Below, piece after piece: positions 29,722-37,423 of a stretch of DNA of 37,423 bases (the stretch's first letter is position 1; every line of letters starts with the position of its first letter). The notes under the pieces are model-generated. The model was not told where the DNA came from. It did no database searches and worked only from the letters and a program-made list of their open reading frames with translations. Location of the stretch: positions 1-37,423 of the forward strand of contig JAHDBV010000042.1 in assembly GCA_020630195.1 (NCBI GenBank), given 5' to 3'. Position numbers and translations under genes: made by a program. This DNA is from Acidimicrobiales bacterium (GTDB taxonomy: Bacteria; Actinomycetota; Acidimicrobiia; Acidimicrobiales; SZUA-35).

Positions 29722-30530
29722 GCGTGCCCGGTCGCCTCGATCGGTACGTGCTCGAGCTCGAGATCGAACCCGGCTCGCTCGGCCGGCGGTTCCGATCGGA
29801 CCTCGACGGCCGGGTCGTCGTGGTCGAGGCCGTGCCGATCCGATGCGACGACGAGCTGTTCGAGCGAGCGCTCCGACGGATCGAACTCATGTCGACGATC
29901 GCCCACCCCCATCTCGTGCCCGTGCTCGACGCCGGGCTCGATGCCGACCACCTCTTCCTCGTCACGCCGGCCCCGGACCGGACGGCCGACCTGGTCGGGC
30001 CCCTGGGCGAGGCGGCGTTCACCGTCGTCCGCGATGTCGGGGCCGCCCTCGCCGTCCTGCACCAGCACGGGGTGCTCCACCGGGATCTCCAGGCCCGCCA
30101 CGTCGGGTGGTTCGACGGGGTCGTCCGGCTCGGCGGTGTGGGCCTCGCCGACCTGCGCGGCGCCGGGCGCACCCGCGGTCTCGGCCCCATCGGTGGGGTG
30201 CTGACGATGGCCCCCTCACTCGTGCGGGGTGCGCCGGCCTCCGTCGGCTCCGACGCCTACAGCCTCGGGGCGCTGCTGCACCTGCTCGCCACCGGGCTGG
30301 CGGTCCACCCCGTCCGATCCGAGTCGTTGGCGGCGCGGGTGGCCCGGATCGGCATCGACCCGCCCCGCATCGATCCGACGTTGGCGCCATCGCTCCGCCC
30401 GGCGGTCGCCGCCGCCCTCGCCGCCGACGGATGCGACCACCTGCCCCTCGAGCACCTCGTGCCCGAACTCGACGTCCCCCCGCCCGACCCCGCCCATCAC
30501 CATCCCTCCACGAGGAGCCGACAGCCATGA
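29718..30530 (+). CDS. Pseudokinase (Ser/Thr kinase fold, catalytically degenerate)
   Basis: This 270-residue protein follows the kinase domain: N-lobe, hinge (HLFLVTPAP), helix E 'VRDVGAALAVLHQHGVL', then HRDLQARHV (121-129). Key residues are lost. The ATP-anchoring lysine is Glu37 (VVVVEAV), the catalytic-loop lysine is Gln125, the Mg-binding asparagine is His128, and the DFG motif is replaced by LGGVG (138-142). The HRD aspartate remains. It lacks a membrane segment. It is coupled by four-base overlaps to the TSUP gene and to the FHA gene, suggesting a scaffold or allosteric partner of the active kinase encoded at 25138. Confidence 0.85.
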   Translation: MSVPGRLDRYVLELEIEPGSLGRRFRSDLDGRVVVVEAVPIRCDDELFERALRRIELMSTIAHPHLVPVLDAGLDADHLFLVTPAPDRTADLVGPLGEAAFTVVRDVGAALAVLHQHGVLHRDLQARHVGWFDGVVRLGGVGLADLRGAGRTRGLGPIGGVLTMAPSLVRGAPASVGSDAYSLGALLHLLATGLAVHPVRSESLAARVARIGIDPPRIDPTLAPSLRPAVAAALAADGCDHLPLEHLVPELDVPPPDPAHHHPSTRSRQP

Positions 30531-30964
30531 CCACCCCACGCACCGGAGACGCGGCGCTCTACTGCCGTCGCACCGGACGACGCCTCGCCCCCGACGACGG
30601 CCGTACACCGGGAGTCGGTGACGACGTCGCGATCGTCGTCGTCGACGACGGCACCACCGTCCCGATCGACGGTGACGTCGTGATCGGGCGGGATCCCGCC
30701 GCCGATCGTCGGGTCGCCGCCGGGACGGCCGTCGCCCTCGAACTCGTCGACCCCGAGCGACAGGTGTCGCGCTGTCACCTGCTGCTGCGGGTGCGGGCAT
30801 GGTCGGTGGAGGTGATCGACCTCGGATCGAGCAACGGCACCGCGCTCGGGGAGGACGACGGCTCCTGGACCGCGCTGGTGCCGGGGCTCGGCCACGAGGT
30901 GCCCGATGGTCGGCCGATCCGCCTCGGCCGACGGACCCTCACGGTGCATCGCCTCCAACGCTGA
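30527..30964 (+). CDS. FHA domain phosphothreonine-binding protein
   Basis: This 145-residue protein is essentially one FHA domain after a short N-terminal extension: VIGRDP (52-57), a Ser81-x-x-His84 pair (VSRCHL), and 'VEVIDLGSSNGTALG' (94-108). The glycine-arginine, Ser, His and Asn-Gly positions that hold phosphothreonine are all present. It overlaps the pseudokinase gene by four bases (ATGA) and has GAGGAG upstream. Given the kinase in the same operon it is the likely reader of kinase-made phosphothreonines. Confidence 0.93.
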   Translation: MTTPRTGDAALYCRRTGRRLAPDDGRTPGVGDDVAIVVVDDGTTVPIDGDVVIGRDPAADRRVAAGTAVALELVDPERQVSRCHLLLRVRAWSVEVIDLGSSNGTALGEDDGSWTALVPGLGHEVPDGRPIRLGRRTLTVHRLQR

Positions 30965-31010
30965 CCCGCCGATCGTTCAGGTGCGTGTGGACCGCGCCGA
31001 TGTCACGACC

Positions 31011-32477
31011 ATGACCCAGCGTCGCCGCTTCCTCCTCATCGCCGCGTCGTTGCCGTTGTTCGCCGTACTCGGCGTTCGCGTCGGCCTCGTCGGCACGGCC
31101 CCCGAGCTGCTCTTCGGCATCGTGGTGGTCGCGGCGAGTCTGTGCGTCGTCACCTCGATCGGCCTGTTGGTGGTCGCCCACCATCACGACCGCGCCGAAC
31201 TCGGCTTCGTGGCGACCTGCTTCTACGCCGTGTCGCTGCTGCCCCTCGTCCACGGCCTCACGGTCCCCGGCGTGCTCTACGGCGAGAACGCCGTGACCAT
31301 GACCTCGGTGTTCCTCGCGGTGCCCTTCGGTCTGCTCGGGCTGGCCCCGTCGGTCGGCCGCACGACCGCCGCCGGTCGCGCCATCGCCCGACGTTGGCGA
31401 TCGTGGGTCGCCGGACACGGCGCGATCGTCACCGTCGTCGCCGTCACGCTGCTGGCCCGCCCGGATCTGCACTTCTTCCCCGAACCCGGGAGCACCACGG
31501 CCTGGTTCGCCGGCGGGGCCACCTTCGCCGCCGCCGCCCTGGCCGGGTGGCGCCACGCCTGGCTCGCCGACGTCGCCGGCCGGGCCGCTCCCATGGTGAT
31601 CGGCGTCGGTCTCCTGCTCGTCGGCTCGTCGGCGTTCGCCTTCATCGACACCGTCCCGTTCTCCTTCTGGTTCTGGGCGGTGCACGCCCTCGACATCACC
31701 GGCGTGTTCCTCGCCACGATCGGCGGCGTCGTCGTCCATCGCCGGGGCCTGAGCGCCGACGAGGTGATCGCCCCCGTGGTCGCCGTCGATCCGCACGCCG
31801 CCCTCGAACTCGGACTCAGCCCGATCGTCGAGCGCTTCGTCGCCGACCTGCGGGCGAAGGATCAGATCACCCGCGATCACGTCGTGCGCACGGCCGACCT
31901 CGCCGTCGAGGTGGCCCTCGAGCTCGGCCTCGATGCCGAGGTCGTCCGACGGACCGGCACCGCCGCGCTGCTGCACGACGTCGGCAAGCTCGAGATCCCG
32001 ATGGAGATCCTCGGCAAGCCCGGCCGACTCACCGACGACGAGTTCGCCGTGATGCGCACCCACACCGAGATCGGCGATCGTCTCCTCGCCACCTCGCCGG
32101 GCCTGGAGTCGTTGGCGCCGTCGGTCCGCGGTCACCACGAACGATTCGACGGCACCGGCTACCCGGATCGTCTCGACGGGGTCGACATCCCGATCGAGGC
32201 CCGCATCGTGTCGGCCTGCGACGCCCACGACGCCATGGCCAACACCCGCCACTACCGCACGGGCATGGAGCCCGCGAAGGTCCGGGCGATCCTGCTCGAG
32301 CACTCGGGTTCCCAATGGGATCCCCGTGTCGTCGACGCGTTGCTCCGCGTGTTGGATCGTCGCCCGGCCGACGCACCGAACCGCCTCGACGGAGTCGGGG
32401 ACGCGCTCGGGTCGGCGGACCGGGAGTTCGGCTGCGAGTGTCTGCCCGAGGGTGTGCTCGCCACCGTCGACGCCTGA
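31011..32477 (+). CDS. Membrane HD-GYP c-di-GMP phosphodiesterase
   Basis: This 488-residue protein has an N-terminal region of about seven transmembrane helices (residues 7-245, a MASE-like sensor of unknown ligand) followed by a complete HD-GYP domain from about 275. Motifs are HDVGKLEIP (322-330), HTEIGDRL, HHERFDGTGYPDRL (375-388, with HHE and GYP) and SACDAHDAM. The set of metal ligands looks intact, so c-di-GMP hydrolysis is expected. The ATG 31011 is used; a GTG at 30981 in frame would add ten residues and bring it within 16 bases of the FHA gene. It follows the FHA gene by at most 46 bases and ends in a terminator palindrome. Confidence 0.9.
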   Translation: MTQRRRFLLIAASLPLFAVLGVRVGLVGTAPELLFGIVVVAASLCVVTSIGLLVVAHHHDRAELGFVATCFYAVSLLPLVHGLTVPGVLYGENAVTMTSVFLAVPFGLLGLAPSVGRTTAAGRAIARRWRSWVAGHGAIVTVVAVTLLARPDLHFFPEPGSTTAWFAGGATFAAAALAGWRHAWLADVAGRAAPMVIGVGLLLVGSSAFAFIDTVPFSFWFWAVHALDITGVFLATIGGVVVHRRGLSADEVIAPVVAVDPHAALELGLSPIVERFVADLRAKDQITRDHVVRTADLAVEVALELGLDAEVVRRTGTAALLHDVGKLEIPMEILGKPGRLTDDEFAVMRTHTEIGDRLLATSPGLESLAPSVRGHHERFDGTGYPDRLDGVDIPIEARIVSACDAHDAMANTRHYRTGMEPAKVRAILLEHSGSQWDPRVVDALLRVLDRRPADAPNRLDGVGDALGSADREFGCECLPEGVLATVDA

Positions 32478-32492
32478 GCCCGTTCGGGCTCA
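32475..32492. terminator. Palindromic bidirectional terminator containing both stop codons
   Basis: TGAGCCCG-TT-CGGGCTCA is a perfect 18-base palindrome between two convergent genes. Its left end is the TGA of the HD-GYP gene and its right end is the complement of the TGA of the FAH-family gene, so the hairpin overlaps the 3' end of both messages and likely terminates both. Confidence 0.65.
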
Positions 32493-33326
32493 GCGGCACA
32501 CATTCCGCATCGAACCGAGCCCCTCGATCGTCGAGGTGATCACGTCGCCGGGCTGGAGGAACCGTCCCTCCATGGCGCCGACGCCCTCCGGGGTTCCCGT
32601 GAAGATCAGGTCGCCCGGGGCGAGTGTCGTGATCGACGACAGGTAGCTGATCAGATACGGCACGTCGAAGATCAGATCCGAGGTGCGGCCGTCCTGGCGG
32701 CGCACGTCGCCGATGTCGCAGGTGATGGCCAGATCGGCTGGATCGGGCACGAGATCGGTCGAGACGACGAACGGCCCGATGGGTCCGTAGGTGTCGCGTG
32801 ACTTGCCGAGATCGAAGTGTGGTGGCTTGGCGGCGAACTGGAGGGCCCGATCCGAGATGTCCTGCCCGATGGTGACCCCGGCGACGTGGTCCCAGGCGGC
32901 ATCGGCCGCGATGTCCCGGCCTCCGGGGCCGATGACCACGACGAGCTCGACCTCGTAGTCGGCGGTCTCGCTGCGGAGCTCGACCTCCGCGGTCGGACCG
33001 ACGAGACAACTCGGGAACTTCGTGAAGATGAGCGGTGCCTTCGGGAGATCCATCGAGGCCTCGTCGGCGTGGGCCTGGTAGTTGAGGCCGACGCCGAAGC
33101 AGTTCCTGGGACGCGGCACGGGAGCGTCGAGCTCGACGTCGGCCAGCGCGGCGGTCGGGTCGCCCTCGGCCACGCGGGCGCCGGCGGCGTGCAGGGCATC
33201 GAGGTCGGCCAGCGCCGCCATCGGATCGGGGCCGACGGCACCATCGGTGAGGGTCTCGAGGTCGACCAGATGGTCGCCGTGGACGAGGGCGGCTCGGCCG
33301 TCCAGATTGGCCAGGCGGAAGCTCAT
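32490..33326 (-). CDS. Fumarylacetoacetate hydrolase family protein
   Basis: This 278-residue FAH-superfamily enzyme contains '[16 protein letters not shown]' (start of the catalytic domain), metal ligands in '[11 protein letters not shown]' (E-x-E), '[16 protein letters not shown]', '[14 protein letters not shown]' and [16 protein letters not shown]. Members hydrolyse or decarboxylate C-C bonds of ring-fission products. The start ATG overlaps the stop of the flavin hydroxylase gene upstream, so it is the last gene of a tightly packed aromatic-degradation operon. It could act on a 2-hydroxydienoate or a beta-diketone; which is not readable. Confidence 0.92.
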   Translation of the reverse strand: MSFRLANLDGRAALVHGDHLVDLETLTDGAVGPDPMAALADLDALHAAGARVAEGDPTAALADVELDAPVPRPRNCFGVGLNYQAHADEASMDLPKAPLIFTKFPSCLVGPTAEVELRSETADYEVELVVVIGPGGRDIAADAAWDHVAGVTIGQDISDRALQFAAKPPHFDLGKSRDTYGPIGPFVVSTDLVPDPADLAITCDIGDVRRQDGRTSDLIFDVPYLISYLSSITTLAPGDLIFTGTPEGVGAMEGRFLQPGDVITSTIEGLGSMRNVCR

Positions 33327-34777
33327 GAGTGGCTGCTTTCGGTGGGAAGGGTCGGGAGGACGAGGCGTGCGATCGCCCCGGTGGGGTCGTCGGTGACCGC
33401 CGCCACGAGGTGATCGGGGCGGACGAGGGTGCTGTGGGTGTCGCTCACGAGAAGCGGGAGGGCCTCGGCGTCCACCGCCACGGTGGTGACCACGGCCGGG
33501 ACGCACTCGGAGCCCGGCGTCGGTCCGGTGACGGTGTGGAGCAGCACCCAGCCGTCCGGCAACGAGAGCGGACGGCTGGCCCGGGGCAGCGGTCCGCCGG
33601 CGAGCGGATGGTCGCCGGTGACGAGCGGTCCGCGCCGACGGGGGAAGCGGCGTTGCCCGTACCCGGTCTCGAGGGCGGCCGCCGCGGGCTGGTGGGCGAT
33701 GGCCTCCATCAGCAGTCCGGAGTCGACCGAGTGGGCCACCTGCTCGGTGGCGTGGGGCCGTCGCTCGGCGTCATAGGTGTCGAGCAGGGAGTCGTCCGCC
33801 CGTGCGTGGGTGACATCGGCGAGCAGCCAGGCCAGCATCTCGGCATCACGGAGGCCGGTGCACATGCCCTGACCGTTGAACGGTGGCATCTGGTGGGCGG
33901 CGTCCCCGGCGAGGAAGATCCGGTCCCGCCGGAAGGTCTCGGCGACCTTCGCGTGGAACCGGTAGACCGCCGAGCGGTCGAGGCGCAGCTGATCCGGTCC
34001 GGCCCATGGCGCGAGCAGCGCCTCGATCGCCGTCGGTTCGAGGATCTGCTCCCGGGTCTCGTCGGGGCGGAGCCGGAACTCCCAGCGACGATGCCGTCCG
34101 GGCCCGGGCACGACGGTCGTCATCCGCGCCGGGTCACAGCGTTGTTGCGCGAGTCGTGGGAGCTCGAGGGTGTCGTCGAGCAGGGTCGTGTCGATCACGA
34201 GCCACGTCTGGTCGAAGCCCTGGTCGACCATCTCGATCCCGACGAGGTCGCGGACTGCACTCTTCGCCCCGTCGGCGGCGACCAACCAACGGGCCCGCAG
34301 TGCGGTGCCGTCATCGATCGTCGCCGTGACGCCGTGGTCGTCCTGCTCGACCGCCGTCACGGTGAGGCCCAGGCGCAGGTCGACACCCGCCGCGACCGCG
34401 CCCTCTCGGAGCGCCCGTTCGACACCGGGCTGATCGAACACGACCGCCGGCGGATGGCCGAGCGAGCCGACGGTGTCCTCGGGAAGCTCGAAGCCCACCA
34501 CGCGGACACCCGATGCGTCGACGAACTCCGCACCCGGGAGGGGAGCGAGATGGGGCTCGATGGCGCCGAGCAGGCCCGCTCGTTCGAACAGCGCCTGGAT
34601 CTCCTCGTCCATCGCGAGCGCACGGGGCAGCGGATAGATCGTGGTGGATCGGTCGATGGCGATCGCGGACAGGCCGCGCTGGGCACAACGGAGTGCGGCG
34701 GTCACCCCGACCGGACCGCAGCCGACGACCAGTACGTCGGCGTCGAACGCCGGACTCGTCGCCGACGGGCTGTTCAC
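33323..34777 (-). CDS. FAD-dependent aromatic hydroxylase (MhpA/PheA-like)
   Basis: This 484-residue group A flavoprotein monooxygenase has the FAD motif '[29 protein letters not shown]' near residue 14, the DG motif '[17 protein letters not shown]', and the GD motif '[32 protein letters not shown]'. These closely fit the MhpA (3-(3-hydroxyphenyl)propionate hydroxylase) type, including MPPF/GQGM. The GTG at 34775-34777 overlaps the stop of the dioxygenase gene (GTGA). It would add a hydroxyl group beside an existing one before ring fission by the neighbouring dioxygenase. Confidence 0.9.
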   Translation of the reverse strand: MNSPSATSPAFDADVLVVGCGPVGVTAALRCAQRGLSAIAIDRSTTIYPLPRALAMDEEIQALFERAGLLGAIEPHLAPLPGAEFVDASGVRVVGFELPEDTVGSLGHPPAVVFDQPGVERALREGAVAAGVDLRLGLTVTAVEQDDHGVTATIDDGTALRARWLVAADGAKSAVRDLVGIEMVDQGFDQTWLVIDTTLLDDTLELPRLAQQRCDPARMTTVVPGPGRHRRWEFRLRPDETREQILEPTAIEALLAPWAGPDQLRLDRSAVYRFHAKVAETFRRDRIFLAGDAAHQMPPFNGQGMCTGLRDAEMLAWLLADVTHARADDSLLDTYDAERRPHATEQVAHSVDSGLLMEAIAHQPAAAALETGYGQRRFPRRRGPLVTGDHPLAGGPLPRASRPLSLPDGWVLLHTVTGPTPGSECVPAVVTTVAVDAEALPLLVSDTHSTLVRPDHLVAAVTDDPTGAIARLVLPTLPTESSHS

Positions 34778-35322
34778 GACGCCGGGACGTAGGTGAGGAG
34801 CGAGTCGATCGACTCGCCGGCGGCCCTCCGTGCGACGAGGTCGTCGGGGTCGAAGCGCACGCCGATCGGGTTGGCGGCGAAGACGTCGCTCGCCATGAAC
34901 ACCTCGGCCTCGTCGTTGTCCATCGCATCGACCTGGAGCTCGACCTGATGGCCGTCCGGATCGGCGTAGTAGAGCGAGAGCGTCATGCCGTGGTTGATCG
35001 GTGCGACCGGGAGGATGTCGTGGGCCTTCAGTCGTTCGTAGGTCGCGAGCAGCTCGTCGAGCGAGGCATAGGTGAAGGCCACGTGTTCGAAGCCGGCCTT
35101 CTTCCGGTCGAGGTCGGCCTCCTCGCCGGCCCGCACGATCGCGAGACGGTGGTGCTCCTCGTCGTAGGTGAGGAAGGCGATGAACTCGTTGCGATGCCGT
35201 TCGGTCATGCCGAACACGGTCGTCCACCAGGCGATCGAGTCCTCGAAGTGGTGGGAGCGGATCACGATGTGGGCGAGCTTGGCGGGGGCGATGGCGTCGG
35301 TCCCGCTCGGGATGGTGGTCAC
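34774..35322 (-). CDS. VOC-type extradiol ring-cleavage dioxygenase
   Basis: This 182-residue single-module VOC protein has metal-ligand candidates H18 (LAHIVIR), H80 (FEHVAFTY) and E128 (GHQVELQ), the 2-His-1-Glu set of iron- or manganese-dependent extradiol dioxygenases. 'LYYADPDGHQVELQVD' is typical. Two-domain enzymes of this class are usually about 290 residues; a one-module form with a short C-terminal tail is less common but known. The GTG 35322 overlaps the stop of the hydroxylase gene upstream. Neighbours suggest a catechol or alkylcatechol substrate. Confidence 0.85.
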   Translation of the reverse strand: MTTIPSGTDAIAPAKLAHIVIRSHHFEDSIAWWTTVFGMTERHRNEFIAFLTYDEEHHRLAIVRAGEEADLDRKKAGFEHVAFTYASLDELLATYERLKAHDILPVAPINHGMTLSLYYADPDGHQVELQVDAMDNDEAEVFMASDVFAANPIGVRFDPDDLVARRAAGESIDSLLTYVPAS

Positions 35323-36452
35323 GGCGACTCCCCGGTCGTGGTCAGCAGGTGCTGGCCGAAGCGGTCGTAGGCGATGTTCGACGCCACATGGTGCTGCACC
35401 GAACCATGGGCGTCACGGAAGAGGCGCTGCAGCACGTTCGAGTCGAACAGCGCCGAGGCTCCGGCGAAGTGGAAGAGGTGACTCACCGCGTTGGCGGCCG
35501 ACTCCGTGGAGTGGGCGAGTGTGGCGACGATGTGCTGCTGGGTCGCTCCGTCGAGTGCCTCCCCCCGTCGGAGTACGGCGTCGGCCTCGCCGAACAGCTG
35601 CAAGGCGGCGCCGCGGGCGGCCTCGATCTGGAGCTGCCCCCGGCCGAACTCGTACTGGAACGCCCCGCGGTCGGCGAGGCGACCGTCGAAGCCGCGGGCC
35701 TTGCGCTGCGCGTGGAGGGCGAGCTCGTCGAGGAATCGTTGGCAGACGCCGAGGGTGAATCCGAGGTTCTCGCCGGCGACGAACGCCTGGTACCCGAGTC
35801 GGTACATCGGACCTCCCCGCAGTGGACCGGCGATCGGATCGACGACCAGCGCGTCCGGGACGAGCACGTCGTCGACGGTCACGTTGATCGACCCGGTGCC
35901 CTTGAGCGCCATGACATTCCAGTCGCCGTGGGTCCGCGCATCGGCGATCGACACGAGGCCCGCCCGGACGGTCGGTTGCGTCGCCCCGGTCTCGAGTGCG
36001 GTGAGCATGACCCAGTCGGCGTGGCCGATCCCACTGGCGTAGTGCCAGGTGCCGCTCAGGCGGACCCCGCCGTCGGTACGTTCGAACCGGCCCGACGGCG
36101 CCGCCACCGCGGCCAGGATCGGGGCGGGGTTCGATCCGAACACGAGGTCGAGGCCGTCGTCGCCGAGGGTCGCTCCACACATGCCGGCGGCGCCGGCGTG
36201 GTTGAAGCCGACCCAGCCGGCGGTGGCGTTGGCGTGGGCCAGTGCCTCGAAGTAGCGCAGCTGATCGGCCAGGTGGAGGTGGTCGCCGCCGACCTCGAGG
36301 GGGGCCTTGACCATCGGCACACCGAGTGTGCGGAGCTCGTCGGCGAGCTCCGCCGTGGCCGTGCCTGCCGCCTCCGCCTCAGCGGCGAGACGGTCGAGCA
36401 CGTCGTGGCGATCGGCGATCCCGGATGTCAGTTCTTCGATCGTGCGAGGCAT
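35319..36452 (-). CDS. Acyl-CoA-dehydrogenase-fold flavin monooxygenase (HsaA/HpaB-D-like oxygenase)
   Basis: This 377-residue protein has the ACAD fold: an N-terminal helical part, 'ATAGWVGFNHAGAAGMCGATLGDDGLDLVFGSNPAPILA', the beta domain 'GGVRLSGTWHYASGIGHADWVML' and 'WNVMALKGTGSINVTVDDVLVPDAL', then a C-terminal helical bundle ending with 'FHFAGASALFDSNVLQRLFRDAHGSVQHHVASN'. That last segment is characteristic of HsaA/class D flavin monooxygenases rather than true dehydrogenases, and no catalytic Glu for dehydrogenation is evident. It would hydroxylate a phenol with reduced flavin from a separate reductase. It overlaps the SDR gene by one base. Confidence 0.88.
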   Translation of the reverse strand: MPRTIEELTSGIADRHDVLDRLAAEAEAAGTATAELADELRTLGVPMVKAPLEVGGDHLHLADQLRYFEALAHANATAGWVGFNHAGAAGMCGATLGDDGLDLVFGSNPAPILAAVAAPSGRFERTDGGVRLSGTWHYASGIGHADWVMLTALETGATQPTVRAGLVSIADARTHGDWNVMALKGTGSINVTVDDVLVPDALVVDPIAGPLRGGPMYRLGYQAFVAGENLGFTLGVCQRFLDELALHAQRKARGFDGRLADRGAFQYEFGRGQLQIEAARGAALQLFGEADAVLRRGEALDGATQQHIVATLAHSTESAANAVSHLFHFAGASALFDSNVLQRLFRDAHGSVQHHVASNIAYDRFGQHLLTTTGESP

Positions 36453-37228
36453 CAGAAGACCCCCTCGTAGCTGCCGCCGTCGAGTTGCAGGTTCTGGCCG
36501 CTGATGTACCCCGCCTGCGCCGAGCAGAGGAACGCGAAGGCGTCACCGAACTCCTCGGGACGCCCGAGTCGGCCGGCCTTGATCGAGGCCTCCTGTTCGG
36601 CGCGGGCCTCGGCGTAGGTCACGCCACGGAGCTTCATGACGAGCTGCGCCATCTGTTGCTGGCGATCGGTGTCGAACCGCTCGGGCAGCATCTGGTTCAC
36701 GGTCACGTTGTGCTTCACGACCGACTTCGAGAGCCCGTTCAGCACCCCGGTCAACCCGATGCGAGGTCCGATCGAGAGCGACATCATCGGGTTCGGCGAC
36801 TTCACCATCGCCGAGGTGATCGTGACGATCCGCCCGAACTCCCGCTCGCACATGCCGGGCACGACCCGCTGGAGCAGCAGGATCGGGCCGACCATCGTCG
36901 CCCGGAGCGACTCGGTCAGGGCGGCTTCGTCGATCCGGCTGAACGGGGTCGGCGGCGGACCACCACCGTTGAGCAGGAGGATGTCGGGTTCGGGACAGGT
37001 GGCCAGCAGGGCGTCGTGCGTGTCGGTCGTGGAGGCGTCGCCGACCACTCCGGTCACCTCGACGTCGTGGGCGCCGAGCTCGTCGACGGCTCGATCCACG
37101 TCGTCGGCCGTCCGGCCGTTGACGACGAGGTGCACCCCTTCACGGGCGAGGCTCTCGGCGCACGCCCGCCCGAGGCCCCGAGTCGAGGCGAGCAGGATCG
37201 CCCGGCGCCCGGCGATGCCGAGGTTCAC
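36452..37228 (-). CDS. Divergent SDR lacking the canonical Tyr-x3-Lys
   Basis: This 258-residue Rossmann protein has the cofactor loop ASTRGLGRA (in place of TGxxxGxG) and 'LLLNGGGPPPTPF' for NNAG. The catalytic strand reads VTITSAMVKSPNPMMSLSIG then 'PRIGLTGVLNGLSKSV'; no YxxxK pair is seen at the usual place. It ends 'YISGQNLQLDGGSYEGVF' (normal SDR end). This resembles a known SDR branch with an Asn-Ser-x-Arg-type substitution. Its GTG (37226-37228) overlaps the stop of the preceding partial gene, so it belongs to the same operon. Confidence 0.82.
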   Translation of the reverse strand: MNLGIAGRRAILLASTRGLGRACAESLAREGVHLVVNGRTADDVDRAVDELGAHDVEVTGVVGDASTTDTHDALLATCPEPDILLLNGGGPPPTPFSRIDEAALTESLRATMVGPILLLQRVVPGMCEREFGRIVTITSAMVKSPNPMMSLSIGPRIGLTGVLNGLSKSVVKHNVTVNQMLPERFDTDRQQQMAQLVMKLRGVTYAEARAEQEASIKAGRLGRPEEFGDAFAFLCSAQAGYISGQNLQLDGGSYEGVF

Positions 37229-37423
37229 GCTCCGAGCCCTCGGGCTTCGCGGGCGGCGCCGATCTCGGCGAGGTCGGGCTGGTTGAAGAAGTGGTCGGGC
37301 TCCTTCGGGCCCCACACGGAGAAGCCGGCCGGCCCGTCGCTGCCCTCCCAGTCGTCGCGTCGGTGGTCCCGATCCCAGGCCTCGTCGTCGACGATCTGGT
37401 CGATGTCGGAGAAGAACTCGAAC
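37225..37423 (-). CDS. C-terminal part of an unidentified operon gene
   Basis: This is the last 65 or so codons of a gene that begins beyond the window's right edge: an acidic, aromatic-rich stretch with 'FFSDIDQIVDDEAWDRDH' and 'SVWGPKEPDHFFNQPDL', ending at a TGA that overlaps the SDR GTG (GTGA). The codon usage and coupling show it is a true gene. I do not recognise the family. Its position suggests another ring-degradation component. Confidence 0.55.
   Translation of the reverse strand, partial: FEFFSDIDQIVDDEAWDRDHRRDDWEGSDGPAGFSVWGPKEPDHFFNQPDLAEIGAAREARGLGA

Noticed and set aside
1..37423. tRNA, rRNA, CRISPR array or insertion sequence
   Set aside because: Read through on both strands; no cloverleaf-type conserved TTCGA arm with matching ends, no spaced repeats and no transposase or integrase motif was found.

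Overview
The window is a compact, very GC-rich chromosomal stretch of an actinobacterium. The indicators are GTG starts, 1-4 bp gene overlaps, a PPOX-class F420-type flavin/deazaflavin protein, a DUF222/HNH '13E12-like' protein behind an actinobacterial-type SOS box, and several candidate leaderless promoters (TANNNT 6-8 bases before the start codon). The gene content resembles Acidimicrobiia (Ilumatobacter-type marine or soil bacteria), but that placement is inference from style and not from a marker gene. I see no rRNA, tRNA, CRISPR array, insertion sequence or phage gene.

Layout. 1-2993 (+): end of a polar amino-acid ABC importer operon (binding protein, permease, ATPase) followed by a GNAT acetyltransferase. 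3007-4093: divergent SRPBCC and OsmC genes. 4166-6569 (+): pxpABC 5-oxoprolinase. 6575-7784 (-): a VOC protein and a siderophore-interacting flavoreductase. 7894-8784 (+): an alpha/beta hydrolase. 8791-14826 (-): a PAS-GGDEF diguanylate cyclase, a DUF169 protein, a MalY-type aminotransferase and a glxBCD-like (N-methylglutamate-synthase-like) trio. 14942-16924 (+): divergent type-III glutamine synthetase and its likely XRE-cupin regulator. 16932-19188: PPOX protein and the split AcnX (aconitase X) pair. 19202-20602 (-): SOS-controlled DUF222-HNH protein. 20712-23076 (+): cysteine-less racemase-fold protein, sulfotransferase and SDR. 23079-25016: 2OG-Fe(II) oxygenase and divergent AraC regulator. 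25138-32477 (+): a seven-gene signalling island of Ser/Thr kinase with a Gly/Asn-rich tail, FAD oxidoreductase, small membrane protein, TSUP exporter, pseudokinase, FHA protein and HD-GYP phosphodiesterase. 32490-37423 (-): an overlapping aromatic or steroid ring-degradation operon.

How it fits together. The first half is dominated by uptake and turnover of glutamate-like and amine nitrogen: amino-acid import, 5-oxoproline hydrolysis, gamma-glutamyl or N-methylglutamate chemistry, and a probable hydroxyproline dehydratase. The last 5 kb is a single polycistron for cleaving an aromatic ring, with an ACAD-fold hydroxylase, MhpA-type hydroxylase, extradiol dioxygenase, FAH hydrolase and SDR.

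The most unusual unit is 25138-32477. An active kinase and a catalytically dead kinase are translationally coupled to an FHA reader, a sulfur-anion-type exporter and a FAD enzyme, followed by a c-di-GMP phosphodiesterase. I do not recognise this arrangement as a described system. All functional statements rest on motifs read by eye; no database search was run.
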